From: Desulfofustis sp. PB-SRB1
GTDB taxonomy: Bacteria > Desulfobacterota > Desulfobulbia > Desulfobulbales > Desulfocapsaceae
Assembly (NCBI GenBank): GCA_016722945.1
Contig: JAEQMT010000010.1
Coordinates: 177,765-241,764 of the forward strand
Length of the DNA stretch: 64,000 nt
Direction: 5' to 3'
Below, piece by piece: positions 61,466 to 64,000 of the stretch; within the stretch, counting starts at the first letter, position 1; every line of letters starts with the position of its first letter. The translations under genes and the position numbers were made by a program. The notes under the pieces were generated by a model. It did no database searches, was not told the origin of the DNA, and saw only the letters and a program-made list of their open reading frames with translations.

Positions 61466-62698
61466 ATGTCATCAATTGCCCTATTTCCATGTAGTTTCAC
61501 GCCGGCTGCTCAGGTTACTGAGAGTTTGGTCAAATCACTGGGACTCACCTTGTATAACGATGAGGATCTGATCAGAGATACCTGTAAAAAGTACGATATC
61601 GATCCGGTTACCCGCGTCGAACCCAAGACGATTCGCCAGATGATCTATCAGAAGACTTCGGTTTTTAACCAGTTCACCCTGGAGAAGGAAATAGTCGTGA
61701 ACAAGTTAAAAACAGTGCTTTATGAAAAACTGGAATCGCAGGATGCATATCTGTTTTATGGTTTTCATGCACTTCTCATTCACCCATCTGTTTCGCATAT
61801 TTTGAAGGTGCTTGTGGTTGACAACAAAAGTGCCCGCATTGAATGGGCTATGGGAGAGGGACTGTCAGCGAAAAAAGCTGAAAAAGCAATCCGTAATGAT
61901 GATATCAGCGCCTTTGCCTGGGTTGATTTCATTCACCAGACGAAACCATCTGACAGGAAGCTGTATGACCTGGTGTTACCGGTAAAAGATAAGACGGAAC
62001 AGGAAATAACCGAAGAAATCACCAAGCGCTTTCATACAACTTCGGTGTTGCGTACGGCCCAGTCCAAAAAGGCAATCACCGATATGGTTTGCGCCGTCAG
62101 GGTTGAGCGGATTTTACTCTGTAACGGCCATAAGCTCGCCGTTACAGCCGACGACGGCATCATTACCCTGAGCGTCAATAAGAGCGTGACGAGTTTGGCC
62201 AGATTGACCGAGGAACTCGTTGAACTTGCCCAGCAGGTGGCCGGTGTTGAGCAGGTTAAGATCGTTCAGGATCCCAGCTATGACGCATCGATCTATCGCA
62301 AGCAACGATTTGGGTTTCCATCAAAAGTACTCTTTGTCGATGATGAAAAGGAATTTGTGCAGACCGTTTCACAGCGGTTGATCAGCAGGGATGTCGGCAC
62401 CTACGGGGTCTACAACGGGGAAGATGCGCTGGAATTGGTGACCGAAGACCGCCCTGATGTGATGGTGCTTGATCTGAAGATGCCGGGGCTGCACGGTGTG
62501 GAGGTCCTGCGTCGGACCAAGGAGATTGCCCCGGAAGTAGAGGTCATTATTTTAACCGGCCATGGAACCAGCGAAGATATGGAGCAATGCATGAAGCTCG
62601 GGGCATTTGCCTACATGAACAAGCCGGTGAATATCGAAGAGCTGTCCGCCTCCATTAAAAAGGCGTATGAGCGAATACAGCACCGCGAAGCCGTTTAA
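61466..62698 (+). CDS. Cytidylate-kinase-like domain fused to a receiver domain
   Basis: A 410-residue protein. Residues 1-195 follow the cytidylate-kinase-like family (PF13189): KSLGLTLYNDEDLIRDTCKKY, YLFYGFHALLI, GLSAKKAEKAIRNDDISAFAW and DRKLYDLVLPV. The N-terminal P-loop glycines are replaced by FPCSFTPAAQ, so ATP binding is doubtful. Residues 200-275 are a BON- or KH-like linker region of unknown type. Residues 286-405 are a complete receiver with Asp336 (VMVLDLKMPG), Thr in ILTGHG and Lys in MNKPVN. It probably acts as a phosphorylation-controlled regulator of the neighbouring transporter. Confidence 0.75.
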   Translation: MSSIALFPCSFTPAAQVTESLVKSLGLTLYNDEDLIRDTCKKYDIDPVTRVEPKTIRQMIYQKTSVFNQFTLEKEIVVNKLKTVLYEKLESQDAYLFYGFHALLIHPSVSHILKVLVVDNKSARIEWAMGEGLSAKKAEKAIRNDDISAFAWVDFIHQTKPSDRKLYDLVLPVKDKTEQEITEEITKRFHTTSVLRTAQSKKAITDMVCAVRVERILLCNGHKLAVTADDGIITLSVNKSVTSLARLTEELVELAQQVAGVEQVKIVQDPSYDASIYRKQRFGFPSKVLFVDDEKEFVQTVSQRLISRDVGTYGVYNGEDALELVTEDRPDVMVLDLKMPGLHGVEVLRRTKEIAPEVEVIILTGHGTSEDMEQCMKLGAFAYMNKPVNIEELSASIKKAYERIQHREAV

Positions 62699-62745
62699 CG
62701 GTGATGTGCGGACAGACTATATGAAACCATGAGGGGATTGACAAA

Positions 62746-63186
62746 ATGGACGAGAAACTGAACGCCAGAGTGTTGTTGGTTGATGATGAGGAAGACTTCC
62801 TCCAGTCGCTTTCCCAGCGGCTTGAAACGCGTGGGCTAAAGGTAGAAGCGGCAACCAGGGGAGAGGACGCAGTCGATATGGTTGATCAGCAGGATTTTGA
62901 TGCCATTGTTCTTGACCTGGCCATGCCGGGAATGGACGGCCTCGAGACACTCAAACGTATTCGAGAAAAGCACCCGGAAGCGGAGATCATTATGCTCACC
63001 GGCCAGGCATCCATCAAGAGCAGTGTGGAAGCGATGAAACTCGGAGCGGAGGATTATCTTGAGAAACCGTTCGACATCAATGAGCTGATGGAAAAAATCG
63101 GCGAGGCCAAAGAAAAGCACGTCCTCGTTCTTAAGCAAAAGTCGAAGCAAGAGATCGAGCAGATTCTCAAAGCGAAATCCTGGTAA
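62746..63186 (+). CDS. Single-domain response regulator
   Basis: 146 residues: receiver with VDDEEDF, phospho-acceptor Asp57 (AIVLDLAMPG), MLTGQASI and LEKPFDINELM, then a short Lys-rich C-terminal helix. It has no DNA-binding domain. It follows the kinase-like/receiver gene by 47 bp and resembles that protein's receiver (QTVSQRL against QSLSQRL), suggesting duplication. Confidence 0.88.
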   Translation: MDEKLNARVLLVDDEEDFLQSLSQRLETRGLKVEAATRGEDAVDMVDQQDFDAIVLDLAMPGMDGLETLKRIREKHPEAEIIMLTGQASIKSSVEAMKLGAEDYLEKPFDINELMEKIGEAKEKHVLVLKQKSKQEIEQILKAKSW

Positions 63187-63338
63187 GCTCCCAGAGCTGC
63201 TTTTCACTGCCTGGGGCAGATTTGAGCTGAAAAAGCACCGCCGAGCGCTCTTTGCTCTGATAGTGCGAAGCCCATCGCCCTTTCTCGGCACATGGTGTCA
63301 TATCTCCAGGTTACCGAATTTGAATATATGGTGAAATC

Positions 63339-64000
63339 ATGTCTAATGCAAAACAAGGCGCACTAAAAGAAGATATAGGCAGCCGTGCCGCTCCCGTTGA
63401 CTACAGACGCCTCTTTTTTATTCTGCTTGGAATCGGGCTTTTTTCAATCATTTACTGGTGCCCACCGCTCCCGGATGCAGTTGACCCCCTGGGAGAGAAC
63501 TTTGAGCTCAGCAAACAGGCCAAAGGGGCGCTGGCAATTTTTGCCCTCGCGGCAACCTGGTGGGTGGCGGAAGTTGTCCCCATCGGGGTGACAAGCCTTA
63601 CTATCGGCACTCTGCAGGCACTGTTTCTGATCAGAGAGCCGTCGGTGGCGTTTAAGGATTTCATGGATCCGTCGGTTCTGTTTATTTTCGGCTCCATCGT
63701 TATCGGCATGGTTTTCACGAAAACCGGCCTTACCAAGCGGCTGGCATATAAGATGCTGTCCATCGTCGGTGATCGGACGAGCATGATTTATCTAGGCTGT
63801 TTTGTCATGACCGCCGCCCTCACCCATCTGATGGCCCACACCGCCGTTGCCGCGACCATGTTTCCGTTGTTGATGACGATCTACAGCCTGTACAGCGATG
63901 ATGATAAGCCGACAAAGTTCGGAAAAGGTCTGTTTATTGGCATGGCTTACATTGCCGGCGCCGGAAGTATCGTAACCCTGTTGGGGGCGGCCCGTGGGGC
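63339..64000 (+). CDS. DASS/SLC13-family anion transporter (partial, cut by window end)
   Basis: The frame from ATG 63339 is open to the window edge (220 residues). It has a cytoplasmic N-terminus and hydrophobic segments with the DASS landmarks: LAIFALAATWWVAEVVPIGVTSL, then FGSIVIGMVFTKTGLTKRLAYKML, and LTHLMAHTAVAATMFPLL near the first Na+ site, which normally reads SNTA-like. Members carry dicarboxylates, citrate or sulfate with Na+. It is the third gene behind the sigma-54 promoter at 61384, after two receiver proteins. A GGTGA site precedes the ATG by five bases. Confidence 0.82.
   Translation, partial: MSNAKQGALKEDIGSRAAPVDYRRLFFILLGIGLFSIIYWCPPLPDAVDPLGENFELSKQAKGALAIFALAATWWVAEVVPIGVTSLTIGTLQALFLIREPSVAFKDFMDPSVLFIFGSIVIGMVFTKTGLTKRLAYKMLSIVGDRTSMIYLGCFVMTAALTHLMAHTAVAATMFPLLMTIYSLYSDDDKPTKFGKGLFIGMAYIAGAGSIVTLLGAARG

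Noticed and set aside
1..64000. CRISPR arrays, tRNA or rRNA genes
   Set aside because: I found no regularly spaced direct repeats and no sequence I could fold or recognise as tRNA or rRNA; a covariance-model scan was not possible.

Overview
The window comes from a Gram-negative, GC-rich bacterium, most likely a Desulfobacterota member (Desulfobulbales- or Desulfuromonadales-like). This is inferred from gene content, not from a marker tree. The evidence is a DHH-CBS-poly(A)-polymerase fusion, a cytidylate-kinase-like/receiver fusion beside a DASS transporter, a TSUP transporter with a large periplasmic domain, a GAF/PAS two-component cluster, sigma-54 control and many broken toxin-antitoxin genes. 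No rRNA, tRNA or CRISPR array was recognised.

1-4.6 kb: end of a secreted beta-helix protein, then a Nudix gene split by an insertion sequence (1438-3892) whose removal restores the reading frame. 4-16.6 kb: mostly housekeeping genes (HAD phosphatase, periplasmic OB-fold protein, GlgX, a DUF1566 protein, alanine-type aminotransferase, acyl-CoA ligase, site-2 protease, DHH-CBS-PAP protein, a Xer recombinase frame with no normal start codon, rpsU). 16.8-19.3 kb: a small accessory island with an orphan RHS tip, a ParE-type toxin-antitoxin pair, a PIN toxin broken by a nonsense codon beside an XRE regulator, and a HigA remnant.

19.3-24.7 kb: GlcD-like oxidase, D-Ala-D-Ala ligase and a hydroxypyruvate reductase strikingly like the plant peroxisomal enzyme, then a lipoprotein hydrolase and a glyoxalase-fold protein. 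24.8-27.8 kb: a glutamate/aspartate ABC transporter. 28.0-29.3 kb: a degraded Fic gene, a 153-bp second copy of part of a PIN toxin gene, and an intact VapBC-type pair behind a palindromic operator. 29.4-35.5 kb: an Epd-like dehydrogenase and a liv branched-chain amino-acid ABC operon with a terminator after livK.

36-45.8 kb: esterase, ferritin-like protein, a porin pseudogene, then a trio of short PstS-like protein, outer-membrane barrel and membrane GGDEF-EAL protein. Two copies of a roughly 155-bp MITE-like element lie here. HAD, EamA and Ada genes follow.

45.9-63.9 kb is the most interesting part. A run of nine minus-strand genes encodes a membrane protein, a PAS histidine kinase, a receiver, a GAF-GAF-PAS protein with an H-box but no ATPase, a TSUP transporter, a small membrane protein, a PEP-synthase-like protein with a novel C-terminus, a dual-specificity phosphatase and an NtrC-type activator. 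Facing it, behind a well-matched sigma-54 promoter and an inverted repeat in enhancer position, is a cytoplasmic molybdopterin oxidoreductase fused to its own TorD-type chaperone. A second sigma-54 promoter precedes the cytidylate-kinase-like/receiver protein, a receiver and a DASS anion transporter. I infer one signalling, transport and redox regulon for an oxyanion or organic anion; the substrate is unknown.
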